From a virus, in IMG/VR virus record IMGVR_UViG_3300017917_000276, positions 1-43,728 of that record: a stretch of DNA of 43,728 nucleotides. One strand, written 5' to 3'. The notes below the pieces were generated by a model, which worked only from the letters and a program-made list of their open reading frames with translations, searched no databases and had not been told where the DNA came from. Of this stretch, positions 16,101-24,706 are shown one piece after another. A program made the translations under genes and the position numbers. The first letter of the stretch is position 1. Every line of letters begins with the position of its first letter.

Positions 16101-17830
16101 CTGGTGTATACGCAACTACTCTAAGCGCAACAGGTAACGCTAATACAGGTAACTTATCTGTAACCGGTACAGTGACTGCAACAGGAAATATTACAGCTCC
16201 ATACTTCTTGGGTAACGTACAAGGTAATATTTCAGGTAATATCGTTGTTCCTGGTAATAACACAGCAGTATTATTCAATCAATCTGGTAATGCAGGTGCG
16301 AGTGATGCGTTTACTTTTAACTATTCTACAAATGTTGCCACACTAAGCAATGGATTATCAGTTACTGCCAACGCAAATATAGGAAACATTGGCACTAGTG
16401 GATTAATCACTGCTACAGGTAACATAAGAGGCGGTAACTTAGTAACTACTGGACAAGTTAGTGCTACAGGAAACGTTACTGGTAACTACATTTTAGGTAA
16501 CGGTGCTTTATTAACCGGTGTTATTACTTCTGTGGCAAACATCAATAACGGAACATCAAATGTTACAGTAACATCTTCAGGTGGAAACATTACAGTCGGT
16601 GTTGGTGGTGCGTCAAACGTAGTAGTCTTTACAGGCACCGGCGCCAATGTATCAGGTACATTTAGTGTCAGCGGTAATGCTAATGTGGGTAACTTAGGTG
16701 CCGGCCAATTGACTGCTACAGGTAACGTTGCGTTTAGCGGCGCGAATGTAAGCCTAGGATCGGTGTCAAATCTAAAAATTACTGGCGGTACATCAGGTTA
16801 TTATTTACAAACAGATGGTACCGGTAACTTAACATGGACATCATCAATTGTAGCCGGTGCATATGTATTCACACAGGCTGTAGCTGCTAATACTTGGGTA
16901 ATACCTCACAACTTAGGTGTGCAATACGTTAATATTCAACTTATTGATAGCACAGGTAATAGTTTCAGTGGTCGTTATAATTATCCAACGATTACATTCA
17001 ATAACACAACACATTGTACAGTAACTTTTGATAGCGCACAGGCAGGTTATGCTGCGGTAACATCAGGTGGAGGTCAAACAGGTGCTACTGGCCCGACTGG
17101 AGCAACAGGACCCACAGGTGCTACTGGACCTACAGGCGCCACTGGTATACAGGGAGCAACAGGTCCAACTGGAGCTACAGGAATAGCAAACCCAGGCGGT
17201 GCAAACACCCAACTACAATTTAATGATAACAGTGTCTTTGGTGGTAGCGCAAACTTAACATTTAATAAGTCTACTAACATATTGAACTTAACAGGTGCAT
17301 TGAGTGTAAGTGGTAATGCTAACGTGGGCAACATTGGTGCAACAAACGTTGTAGGTACTATTACGACCGCTTCTCAAACAAGTATTACAGCAGTTGGTAC
17401 TTTAGCATCATTATCTGTGTCTGGTAACGCTAATATTGGAAATATCGGCACAGGTGGTTTAGTTACAGCGACAGGTAACGTTACTGGTGCTAATATAATT
17501 GCTACTACATTTGATATTACAGGTGTAACAACAGGTATTACTGCAGCCGGTACAACACAGGGTACAGGTACTGCATTAACTAAAGCAATTAACATCGTAT
17601 CTACTGTAAGTGCGGGAGCTAACGGTGTTGTATTACCAACCGCAGTTGCGGGTATGTCAATTTATGTAACTAATAACGGATCTACTGCGGTTAATGTATA
17701 TCCTGCAAGTGGCGCTGCAATTAATGCAGGAGCAACAAATGCAGCCTATTCGCAGCCAGTTAACTCCACTGTTCACTACATTGCACCAACATCAACCCAG
17801 TGGTATACTGTAACTGGAACATACGCATAA
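13196..17830 (+). CDS. Long repeat tail fibre with collagen-like segment
   Basis: This 1544-residue fibre has a short non-repetitive N-terminus (DFGSFPDDPSADAIRTAFSKVQNNFNELF), probably for virion attachment. Over 1200 residues of ATGNITGGNL / SGNANVGNLG repeats with about 17-20 residue periods follow, suited to a beta-helical or triple-beta shaft. A collagen-like (GATGPT)n stretch lies near 1293-1330. Two further modules (KITGGTSGYYLQTDGTGNL near 1193; GGANTQLQFNDNS near 1335) and a C-terminal domain (about 1439-1544) recur in the 970-aa fibre downstream. The C-terminal domain is the best candidate for receptor binding or trimerisation. Long open frames on the opposite strand are artefacts of the repeats. 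Confidence 0.85.
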   Translation: MAQQNIDFGSFPDDPSADAIRTAFSKVQNNFNELFQATTGASVTSVNRSQGAGITVNSSVGNVIVSANIANVTVSSPNLIFGTSLGTLSSTLVYPSSTNTLYIVVPNTFSIGNLVSSGNVSISSNLTVTGVTTLGNTVSANYFIGSGNNLSNIQGANVTGPVATANVAGTVSQNAQSNITSVGTLTSLDVSGNLTSGNANLGNVATANYFIGDGSNLTNLAGSNVTGVVANANYSAYAGNVTNAAQPNITSVGTLTNVSVSGNANVGNLGTAGLITATGNITGGNLNTAGLITATGNITGGNLNTAGLITATGNITGGNLVTGGAISATGNANVDNLGATGVYATTLSATGNANVGNIGATTFVGNLTGTGNSNVGNLGVTGVYATNLSSTGNANVGNLGTAGLITATGNITGGNITTGGNLSVTGNANITGNLSVTGTINAGNVTVDQISNGTSVVDIVGAGGNVTVTVGGASNVLTVTSTGANLSGTFSASGNSNVGNLGTAGQITATGNIQSSAFLIGANLSISGNANIGNIGAALHVGNISGTGNSNVGNLGVTGVYATSLSATGNSNVGNLGTGGVITATGTITGGNLSTGGTLSVTGNANIGNVGATTFVGNLSGTASIATVANHVTDPSQSNITSVGNLLGLTSNGVVNFNNATNIALANANVIRIGGGTLQQVLVSDGSGGVQWQSYSGTPIAGNVTEVQFNLNGTAFGASPNFTFNNLNDTLFVSNLTGTFASVTGNANVGNLNSAGTVVASGNINGGNLGTGGRVSAATISATGNANVGNLGTAGLITATSNITGGNLVTGGQVSATGNITANYFIGNGSQLTGIDATQIQNGTANVRTFNNANVTISAAGNANVVDVTGTGANVTGTLSVSGNANVGNIGATNGVFTTVTGTLATAAQPNITSTGTLTSLSVAGNANIGNVGTAGLITATGNITGGNLVTSGQVSATGNANVGNLGATGVYATTLSATGNANTGNLSVTGTVTATGNITAPYFLGNVQGNISGNIVVPGNNTAVLFNQSGNAGASDAFTFNYSTNVATLSNGLSVTANANIGNIGTSGLITATGNIRGGNLVTTGQVSATGNVTGNYILGNGALLTGVITSVANINNGTSNVTVTSSGGNITVGVGGASNVVVFTGTGANVSGTFSVSGNANVGNLGAGQLTATGNVAFSGANVSLGSVSNLKITGGTSGYYLQTDGTGNLTWTSSIVAGAYVFTQAVAANTWVIPHNLGVQYVNIQLIDSTGNSFSGRYNYPTITFNNTTHCTVTFDSAQAGYAAVTSGGGQTGATGPTGATGPTGATGPTGATGIQGATGPTGATGIANPGGANTQLQFNDNSVFGGSANLTFNKSTNILNLTGALSVSGNANVGNIGATNVVGTITTASQTSITAVGTLASLSVSGNANIGNIGTGGLVTATGNVTGANIIATTFDITGVTTGITAAGTTQGTGTALTKAINIVSTVSAGANGVVLPTAVAGMSIYVTNNGSTAVNVYPASGAAINAGATNAAYSQPVNSTVHYIAPTSTQWYTVTGTYA
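14006..14158 (+). repeat. Tandem 51-bp repeat inside the fibre gene
   Basis: Three consecutive 51-bp units encode TAGLITATGNITGGNLN-type 17-residue repeats. Units 1 (14006-14056) and 2 (14057-14107) are identical in sequence. Unit 3 (14108-14158) differs mainly at third positions. Identical neighbours imply a recent duplication. Confidence 0.9.
14108..14257 (+). repeat. 150-bp dispersed repeat, copy 1 (copy 2 at 15995-16144)
   Basis: This segment and 15995-16144 have equal length and are nearly identical at the DNA level at both ends, with the differences concentrated in the middle. Both encode TAGLITATGNITGGNLV through GATGVYATTLSATGNAN. The pair is 1887 bp apart in one gene and could recombine to lengthen or shorten the shaft. 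Confidence 0.85.
15995..16144 (+). repeat. 150-bp dispersed repeat, copy 2
   Basis: This is the second copy of the segment at 14108-14257. A 50-nt block near its 3' end (from GGTGCAACTGGTGTATACGC onward) is unchanged between copies. Confidence 0.85.
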
Positions 17831-17839
17831 GGATAAAAC

Positions 17840-18463
17840 ATGATAACAATAGAATTATTACAAGCAATGTGCCCAAAGACAAAACGTTCTATCTTAGAAG
17901 GTTATGTTGAACCACTAAACACTGTGGCAGAGTACTACGATATGTTTGAGAACCCAAAGCGTGTTGCGGGATTCCTAGCACAGATTGCACATGAATCAGG
18001 TGGATTTACTGCTGTAGTTGAAAATTTAAACTACAGTGCCAAAGGATTGATGACTACATTTAAAAAGTATTTTCCCACAGAAGAAATAGCAAAACAATAT
18101 GAACGTAAACCTGAAAAGATTGCTAACCGTGTTTATGCTAATCGCATGAAGAACGGTGATGAAGCTAGTGGCGACGGATTTAAGTTCAGAGGTCGTGGAC
18201 TAATTCAGTTGACCGGTCGTGATAATTATACGAAGTTTGCAAATGATTTGGGAATAAGTTTAGATGAAACAGTTGCATATTTAGAGACACCTAACGGAGC
18301 AGTCTCAAGTGCAGGATGGTTTTGGGATAATAATAAATTAAATCAATATTGTGACCGTGATGATTTCGTAACATTGACTAAACGAATTAACGGGGGAACA
18401 ATTGGTTTAGCTGATAGAGAACATCATTATCATATTGCATTACAGCATTTAGGCGCACACTAA
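17840..18463 (+). CDS. GH19-family endolysin (chitinase-like lysozyme)
   Basis: This 207-residue enzyme has the glycoside hydrolase 19 core. AQIAHESGGF supplies the likely catalytic acid E52 and VVENLNYSA the second glutamate E61. FRGRGLIQLTGRDNY and the SSAGWFWDNNKLN and KRINGG segments form the substrate groove. Phage GH19 enzymes cut the glycan strands of peptidoglycan to release progeny. There is no signal peptide, so it needs a holin for access, and a holin-like gene lies 11 kb downstream. It sits between fibre genes and is spaced 9 nt from the upstream stop, so a tail-associated lysozyme role is possible but less likely. Confidence 0.9.
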   Translation: MITIELLQAMCPKTKRSILEGYVEPLNTVAEYYDMFENPKRVAGFLAQIAHESGGFTAVVENLNYSAKGLMTTFKKYFPTEEIAKQYERKPEKIANRVYANRMKNGDEASGDGFKFRGRGLIQLTGRDNYTKFANDLGISLDETVAYLETPNGAVSSAGWFWDNNKLNQYCDRDDFVTLTKRINGGTIGLADREHHYHIALQHLGAH

Positions 18464-18464
18464 T

Positions 18465-20963
18465 ATGTCACAACCAAATTGGAATACCCCTGCCGGGTCT
18501 ATAGGAAATTTTCCCGCAACACTCTCTGCACTATTTCAATTAAGTGCGAGCCCGGTATTGCCAGCAACATCTCTTACGTATGCATTAATTAGTGGTACGT
18601 TGCCCAGTGGAATTACGATAAACTCAAGTGGATTAATTTCAGGTACACCTACAATTGTGACAGCAAATGTCACATCAACATTTACTGTTAGAATAACTGA
18701 TAATTTAGGAAATTTAAGAGATAGAACTTTTAGTATGACTATAACAGGTACTGCAATACCTCAGTTTATAACACCTAATGGAAGTATATTAACAACTCCC
18801 GATAGCACTTGGATAGAGAACCCGATTGCATACAGTAATCCTAAATCTGACAATCCAGTTATAATTCAAGTTAAGGAAGGTACTTTACCTCCGGGCCTTG
18901 AAATAGATACATTAGGTGTAATTAGAGGTTATGCAAAACCACCAATAGTAACATTAACACAACCTTCTGTTGTGACTACTGCTACACAAACATCAAGTAC
19001 TAATAATACTATTACAGTTAATTCTACTACTGGATTTACAGTAGGCCGACCTGTTACTTTCAGCGGTACTACATTTGGTGATATTAATACTGGGGTAACG
19101 TACTACGTTAAATCTATACTTAACAGCACAACCTTTACAATAAGCGCAACACAAAACGGACCTGCTTATATATTAACAACTAATTCAGGACTAATGACCG
19201 TAACATTGCCACCAGTATCTACAGGAAACCCTACAATAAGAACATATTCATTTACATTGGAATTAACGAGTCCTTTAGGTAACGACTTTGCAAATTATTC
19301 TATCACTGTAATAAATCAAAATACCCCAGCGGCACAAGGTAATCCTAATCCACAACCACCGAACAGTAGAATACCTGTGTTATATAATACACGACCGCCT
19401 ACGTACAATATAAATGACACAGATCCATACTATGGTTATTATATATTGCCACCTGTGTCACCAGTACAATCTGCTAATATGGGAAATTTTCAAAGTGGTG
19501 AATATTTTTCATTTAAGATGATAGGACATGATTTTGATGGAAATCCTATAAAATATTCATTTAGCGATTTGCCTGCAGGATTAACGGGGGATGTGAATAC
19601 AGGTTGGATTACAGGTACTCCTACCTTGACCACAGTTGGACTTAGTAATTATAGCTTTAGGGTCGCTGTCTATAAAGCGGACGCTCCTTTATATATAAGT
19701 CCATACTATAACTTTAATTTTACACTTCAAAAGAATATTACAGGAAATATAGTTTGGATAACAGGTTCAGATTTGGGACAGTTATTAAATGGTACAATAA
19801 GTACATTAGCTGTAAGAGCAAGTAGCGATGTTGAATTAGATTACTCATTGATATCAGGAAGTTTACCTCCCAACCTTTCAGTGGCTAGCAATGGTGAAAT
19901 TATTGGAAGAGTCGCTGACCAACCAACAAGCGAATACTTAAACCAAGGTGATGTATCATCTTATACCTTTACTGTAAGAGCTTATTCTACTTTATACCCT
20001 TCCGTATTCTCAGAAAAGACATTTACGGTAAGTGTATTACAAGAATTCAGTCAACCCACAGATACGTTGTATATCAAGGCCGCGCCACCAATTAATGATA
20101 GAGTTTTATTAGAACAGTTGTTGACTGACGAAAATATCATACCTACAGAATATCTATACAGACCGAATGACCAATACTTTGGTAAAGCATCAAGTGTCAT
20201 TTACGAACATGCATATGGTATATATGCAAGCGACATACAGCAATATTTGGAAGCAGTTACACGAAATCATTACTGGCGTTATTTAACTTTGGGTGAGTTA
20301 AAGACGGCTATTGCTAGGAACGATGCGGGCGAAATAATTTATGAAGTTGTTTACAGTGAAGTAATTGATAATCTTGTTAACCCTCAGGGTATTAGTATTA
20401 ATACACCTATCATTTGGCCTAGAAAGATTAACTTAGGATTGGGTCCATGGTACACTAGTATGACTGATATTTTTACAAGTTATGAAGAAATATTAGGACA
20501 ACAATTCTACACAAGTTTAACTCCGGGATATGCACGTACACTATATCCAAACAGCCTATATAATATGCGTAATCGTGTAGCAAATGTTCTTGGACAAGAA
20601 TACAATAGTAAGTTATTACCACAGTGGATGACAAGTCAGCAATTAAATGGTAGTACATTGGGATATACGCCTGCATGGGTCATAGCTTATACTAAGCCGG
20701 GCTTTAGTCAAATAGTAAAAAATAACATTGAGACCAAGTGGAAAGATCCTGTCGGAAATGTTTATACACTAAACTTGATAAATTTCCAAATAGACAGATT
20801 CAGTGTAGATAAATCTGCTACATATAATTATGATAATAGCACAGATCCAGCAGAATGGACAAATTTACCTAGTGCAACACCTGCTCCGGATCCGTTAGAT
20901 AGCAAAGATTTCTATGTCTTATTCCCGAGACAAACTATTTTGCCGGATAAATCTCAATACTAA
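18465..20963 (+). CDS. Large structural protein with putative Ig-like domains
   Basis: This 832-residue protein contains at least four LP-x-G(I/L)-x-(I/V)-x-x-x-G-x-I-x-G motifs typical of He_PIG/cadherin-like Ig domains. They are GTLPSGITINSSGLISGTP (about 42-60), GTLPPGLEIDTLGVIRG, DLPAGLTGDVNTGWITGTP and GSLPPNLSVASNGEIIG. The C-terminal 300 residues form a different domain with YIKAAPPINDRVLLEQLL, YRPNDQYFGKASSVIYEHAYG and a YLEAVTRNHYWR helix. I recognise this combination from T4-like phages of aquatic bacteria as a tail or baseplate-associated protein. It lies between the endolysin and second fibre, so adhesion to the host surface is a fair inference. Confidence 0.78.
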   Translation: MSQPNWNTPAGSIGNFPATLSALFQLSASPVLPATSLTYALISGTLPSGITINSSGLISGTPTIVTANVTSTFTVRITDNLGNLRDRTFSMTITGTAIPQFITPNGSILTTPDSTWIENPIAYSNPKSDNPVIIQVKEGTLPPGLEIDTLGVIRGYAKPPIVTLTQPSVVTTATQTSSTNNTITVNSTTGFTVGRPVTFSGTTFGDINTGVTYYVKSILNSTTFTISATQNGPAYILTTNSGLMTVTLPPVSTGNPTIRTYSFTLELTSPLGNDFANYSITVINQNTPAAQGNPNPQPPNSRIPVLYNTRPPTYNINDTDPYYGYYILPPVSPVQSANMGNFQSGEYFSFKMIGHDFDGNPIKYSFSDLPAGLTGDVNTGWITGTPTLTTVGLSNYSFRVAVYKADAPLYISPYYNFNFTLQKNITGNIVWITGSDLGQLLNGTISTLAVRASSDVELDYSLISGSLPPNLSVASNGEIIGRVADQPTSEYLNQGDVSSYTFTVRAYSTLYPSVFSEKTFTVSVLQEFSQPTDTLYIKAAPPINDRVLLEQLLTDENIIPTEYLYRPNDQYFGKASSVIYEHAYGIYASDIQQYLEAVTRNHYWRYLTLGELKTAIARNDAGEIIYEVVYSEVIDNLVNPQGISINTPIIWPRKINLGLGPWYTSMTDIFTSYEEILGQQFYTSLTPGYARTLYPNSLYNMRNRVANVLGQEYNSKLLPQWMTSQQLNGSTLGYTPAWVIAYTKPGFSQIVKNNIETKWKDPVGNVYTLNLINFQIDRFSVDKSATYNYDNSTDPAEWTNLPSATPAPDPLDSKDFYVLFPRQTILPDKSQY

Positions 20964-20967
20964 ATAC
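20960..20967 (+). promoter_or_regulatory. Late-promoter-like motif CTAAATAC
   Basis: The motif overlaps the stop of the previous gene and lies 19 nt before the ATG at 20986. Predicted RNA start is near 20972 with a 14-nt leader and a weak ACGGAA ribosome site. Confidence 0.5.
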
Positions 20968-20985
20968 TAAACGGAACAAATAATT

Positions 20986-23898
20986 ATGACAAGTGCAATA
21001 AACACAAACGGAATTAACGTAAACTATCCAGTACCAGGCGTCAACAATAGCTCTCAGGGATTTAGAGATAACTTTGCTGCCATTAAAACTGATTTAAACA
21101 CAGCAGCAACTGAAATCACAGACCTACAGAATAATGTTGTACTTAAGCAAGCATTAAGTGGAACCACGCTTAACAATGACATGGCTAATACATTGATTAG
21201 TAATGCTGTGACTCGCGGTTTCAGAGCAAGTACATATAATTTAGGTAATGCTATTTCCGGCACATTAGTGGTTAATGCAAGTTTAGGGGATGTTCAATAC
21301 GGAACAATTACAGGGAATACAACTATTCAATTCACTGGCTGGGCCCCTATTGGTACACAAAGTAATGTAGAATTACAATTATCTGTAGCTAACAATTTAG
21401 CAGTAATATCATTGCCAACAGAAGTACAATTAAGCAATGGTTACGGTATAGAAACAATAGAAAATTTTAGCAACGTCTCAGGCACACCTACATTAACTAT
21501 ACCTTACGATGCAACAAAATTAGATTATTGTTTTAGTACATTAGATTGCGGTAATACAATCACAATCAATCCCTACAACAGACCTAGACAAGCCACACAA
21601 ATTCAACAACGTATTCCTAGCCCAATTGGTGACCAAGGAGATGTAGACGGTACTGTTGCAGTAAGCCCAGCAACTGCGGTTGCATTCGCAACTTGTATTG
21701 AAACTGACGGCGATTATGATTTTATTATATGTGACTCTACTGCTGGTTTCTATTTAGATATGCCAATAGTATTTACCGGAACTACGTTTGGTGGAATACT
21801 ATCAGGTACTACTTACTATGTTCGTTCAATTTTAACTGCAACATCATTTACTGTTTCAATGTTGCCTGGCACACAAGCTGGTCCAAGCAAAATTGTTAAT
21901 CTAAGTTCTGCTACGGGAACAATGTATGCTAATCCTATAAGCTATCTTTACACAAGCACTGGATCATACGATGGTAATGTTGTAACTAAATATGCATCAA
22001 ACACCAACGTAGTATCTACAACTGTTACAGCATCTAATACATTGGCTACTGGTAACGTTATTAACGTTTCTAGCACAGCTGGGTTCGTTGTTGGATACCC
22101 AGTATCATTTTCAGGAACATTGTCAACAGCTTACATAACTAATACATATGGTACAGATAATGTAATGACAGTATTCCCAAATACAACGGGTATGGTTGTT
22201 GGTGGCAGACTACTAACGGGAGCATCCGGCTTTGGTGGTTTAGCTTCTAGCACAATTTATTACATAACGAATGTGTTTCCAGGTAACTCTAATATCACGT
22301 TGAGTACAACATTTGGTGGTAGTAATGTACCATTGGTGACTACTACTGGAAACTGCCTTGCAACTTTTAACGGTATCATGGGTGGATTATTAACTGGTAC
22401 TGATTACTATGTACAGAGCATTCCATCTTCAACAACCTTTACAGTATCAGCAGACAGTCCAGGTGGAGCTCCAGTAGCCTTGGTCAATGAAAACGGATCA
22501 ATGAACGTAACAGCAGTTACTGATTATACTATCACATTAAACAGCACCAGCAACATTGCTAATAATCAACCTATTGAATTTGCAGGAACAACGTTCGGTG
22601 GTGTAAATTCAAATACAGTTTATTATGTTGCAAACGTAGCCAGCGGTACTGATATTTCTATCTCTACTACAATCAACAGTGGAATAGCAGGACAAAAATT
22701 ACCAGTGTATAATGCAAGTGGTAATATGTTTGCTAATATTACTAACTCTGGTACACCAATATGGAAAGCAGTTCCACTAAAACCATATGGTTCTGCTGAA
22801 GATAATTCTGTTTTAACTGGTGATTTGGTTGTTTATGGTAATGCTACTGTATATGGTAACACAACACTGACTAACGTAACTGCTAACATTGCTAATGCAA
22901 ATACATTTAATGGTAATTTTGCAGGTAACGTTGCTGCTTATAATTTGACTGTTAGTAACATAGCCAACTTAACTACATCACAATTAAAAATCACAGGTGG
23001 CTCATCTGGATACTATTTACAAACTGACGGAGCTGGCAATATCAGTTGGGTTGCAGGTACAATTAGTGGAACAACCACAGCAGCTGGCGGCGCAAATACA
23101 CAAGTACAATTCAATGATGCAGGTACTATTCAAGGTAATGCCAATTTAACCTTTAACAAAACAACAAGTTTGCTTAATCTAACAGGAAATTTAAATGTTA
23201 GTGCTAATACATATTCAAATAACTTAATAGTAACGGCAAACATAACTGCAGGCAACGCTACATTAACAGGTAATATTGTTGCAAATAACTTTACTACTAC
23301 AACAGGCAAGATTACTACTCCTGCAATTGAAAACGGCACTAGTAATATTAGAATTACTAACAACGGCAATCTAACTATCAGTGCTAATGGTATAAGTAAT
23401 ATCTTTACTGTCACTGCTAATGCTAGTGCAAACAGTGCAAACATATCAGGTGCATTAAGTGTTACTGGCAATGCTACTGTAGGAAATTTAATTGCGGTAG
23501 GGGCTACTTTCTCCGGGGCGTTGTTGGGAATAACATCTGTAACTGCAACTGCAAACATAACTACCACTGGTAATTTAGTATCTAATACGTTTGTTTTCAG
23601 TGGCGTTACTACAGGTATTATTGCAGCCGGCACTACTCAAGGCACAGCAACTGGACTAACAAAAGAATTTAACGTAGTATCCACTTGCACTGGAACCAAT
23701 TATGGTGTTATTTTGCCTGCAAGTGTTGCTGGTATGAAAATAATGGTTAGAAACAATACAGGAAATACACTCTACATCTATCCTCCTGTAAGTTCTGCAA
23801 TCAATTTACTAAGTACAAACACAGCATATCAGCAAACTGCCAATACTACAAATGAGTTCTATTGTGTAAGTAGTACACAGTGGTATAGTTTAGTATAA
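20986..23898 (+). CDS. Second tail fibre sharing modules with the long fibre
   Basis: The 970-residue product starts MTSAINTNGINVNYPVPGVN and a helical DNFAAIKTDLNTAATEITDL segment, a common virion-attachment start in fibres of aquatic T4-like phages. Residues about 150-600 hold repeated units (TTGFTVGxPVxFxGTTFGG, then TxYYVxSI, then TTFTVS) also present once in the Ig-like protein upstream. From about residue 668 it shares modules with the 1544-aa fibre: KITGGSSGYYLQTDGAGNI, GGANTQVQFND, and the C-terminal FSGVTTGIIAAGTTQGTATG domain (about 869-970). The two fibres may bind alternative receptors or exchange tips. Confidence 0.82.
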   Translation: MTSAINTNGINVNYPVPGVNNSSQGFRDNFAAIKTDLNTAATEITDLQNNVVLKQALSGTTLNNDMANTLISNAVTRGFRASTYNLGNAISGTLVVNASLGDVQYGTITGNTTIQFTGWAPIGTQSNVELQLSVANNLAVISLPTEVQLSNGYGIETIENFSNVSGTPTLTIPYDATKLDYCFSTLDCGNTITINPYNRPRQATQIQQRIPSPIGDQGDVDGTVAVSPATAVAFATCIETDGDYDFIICDSTAGFYLDMPIVFTGTTFGGILSGTTYYVRSILTATSFTVSMLPGTQAGPSKIVNLSSATGTMYANPISYLYTSTGSYDGNVVTKYASNTNVVSTTVTASNTLATGNVINVSSTAGFVVGYPVSFSGTLSTAYITNTYGTDNVMTVFPNTTGMVVGGRLLTGASGFGGLASSTIYYITNVFPGNSNITLSTTFGGSNVPLVTTTGNCLATFNGIMGGLLTGTDYYVQSIPSSTTFTVSADSPGGAPVALVNENGSMNVTAVTDYTITLNSTSNIANNQPIEFAGTTFGGVNSNTVYYVANVASGTDISISTTINSGIAGQKLPVYNASGNMFANITNSGTPIWKAVPLKPYGSAEDNSVLTGDLVVYGNATVYGNTTLTNVTANIANANTFNGNFAGNVAAYNLTVSNIANLTTSQLKITGGSSGYYLQTDGAGNISWVAGTISGTTTAAGGANTQVQFNDAGTIQGNANLTFNKTTSLLNLTGNLNVSANTYSNNLIVTANITAGNATLTGNIVANNFTTTTGKITTPAIENGTSNIRITNNGNLTISANGISNIFTVTANASANSANISGALSVTGNATVGNLIAVGATFSGALLGITSVTATANITTTGNLVSNTFVFSGVTTGIIAAGTTQGTATGLTKEFNVVSTCTGTNYGVILPASVAGMKIMVRNNTGNTLYIYPPVSSAINLLSTNTAYQQTANTTNEFYCVSSTQWYSLV

Positions 23899-23899
23899 T

Positions 23900-24154
23900 A
23901 TGCAACATCCATTCATAAGTGGTCTAAGTGACAAGTCTTTAGAAGACTTGTCCACTTCATTGACTGACCTAACCAAAAAATTAAATTTTGCAATGCGTAT
24001 GCAAAATGGACCCATGATTCATCAAATTCAAATGGTTATAGAAAGTTACAAAACAGAATATAACAAAAAGATGGATGAACTTATGAAAAAGCAAAATATT
24101 AAGACCGCAGTGAAGGTTGAGAAAGAGGGCGAAATTAGTTCCAAAAATCCTTGA
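23900..24154 (+). CDS. Small coiled-coil protein
   Basis: This 84-residue protein begins MQHPFISGLSDKSLEDLSTSL and continues as one amphipathic, charged helix region with heptad-like spacing (LTKKLNFAMRMQNGPMIHQIQMVIESYKTEY, then a Lys-rich end). It starts 1 nt after the fibre stop, so it is co-transcribed with late tail genes. It could be a fibre assembly or attachment factor by position. I recognise no family. Confidence 0.65.
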   Translation: MQHPFISGLSDKSLEDLSTSLTDLTKKLNFAMRMQNGPMIHQIQMVIESYKTEYNKKMDELMKKQNIKTAVKVEKEGEISSKNP

Positions 24155-24179
24155 TAGTTGTTTTGTTATGTGTTAATAT
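24151..24179 (+). promoter_or_regulatory. Sigma70-type promoter placed for a leaderless RNA
   Basis: TTGATA (24151-24156), a 17-nt spacer and TAATAT (24174-24179) lie exactly 6 nt before the ATG at 24186. Transcription about 7 nt after the -10 box would start at the ATG itself. No ribosome-binding sequence is visible upstream of this gene. Confidence 0.55.
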
Positions 24180-24185
24180 CTTTAT

Positions 24186-24695
24186 ATGAGAACCGATGTA
24201 TACGGACAACAAATCTTTGACGAAATGGAACTGTGCTTGCTATACTTGCAAGATCCAACACGCAAAATCAAACGGGCATTCGTAGAAAAAGAAATCAAAT
24301 TTGACGAAATTCTACAATTGGAAAACACGCCCGAACTAATCAAATATAACAATAACAAAAATATTTCAGTAGAAGAATTTGATAAAATAAATCAAAGCAA
24401 TTGGTTAATGCCTGAAGAATATAAAAATATGGACATTGCCAAGTACATACTAGACCAGTGTAAAAGTGAGGCTGAACTTCAACGTGCCGGCGAAGAACTA
24501 TTATTGTTCCAAGAACGCAACATGTTTGTGTTATTGTGCTATCTTAAATATTTGATAGACACAATGCGTGAGAACAATATTGTTTGGGGAGTGGGACGAG
24601 GTTCAAGTGTAGCAAGTTTTGTATTGTTTTTACTCGGGGTACACCGTATAAATAGTTTATATTATGACTTGTCAATTAACGAGTTCTTAAAATAA
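24186..24695 (+). CDS. DnaE-like (DNA polymerase III alpha) fragment, no catalytic aspartates
   Basis: This 169-residue protein ends with a segment closely matching the bacterial DnaE palm entry. LLCYLKYLIDTMRENNIVWG is followed by VGRGSSVASFVLFLLGVHRINSLYYDLSINEFLK, equivalent to the DnaE GRGSAAGS...ITDVDPLxYxLxFERFLN stretch. In DnaE the catalytic Asp-x-Asp follows soon after, whereas here the protein stops first and a new gene starts 11 nt later. It therefore cannot polymerise DNA by itself. It may bind a host replisome partner, nucleotide or DNA. The N-terminal 100 residues are helical and unassigned. An apparently leaderless sigma70-type promoter suggests early expression. Confidence 0.65.
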   Translation: MRTDVYGQQIFDEMELCLLYLQDPTRKIKRAFVEKEIKFDEILQLENTPELIKYNNNKNISVEEFDKINQSNWLMPEEYKNMDIAKYILDQCKSEAELQRAGEELLLFQERNMFVLLCYLKYLIDTMRENNIVWGVGRGSSVASFVLFLLGVHRINSLYYDLSINEFLK

Positions 24696-24706
24696 GGAGA
24701 TAAACT

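Noticed and set aside
13990-16150. Regular repeats resembling a CRISPR array
   Set aside because: The repeats are in frame, adjacent without unique spacers, and encode a continuous fibre shaft.
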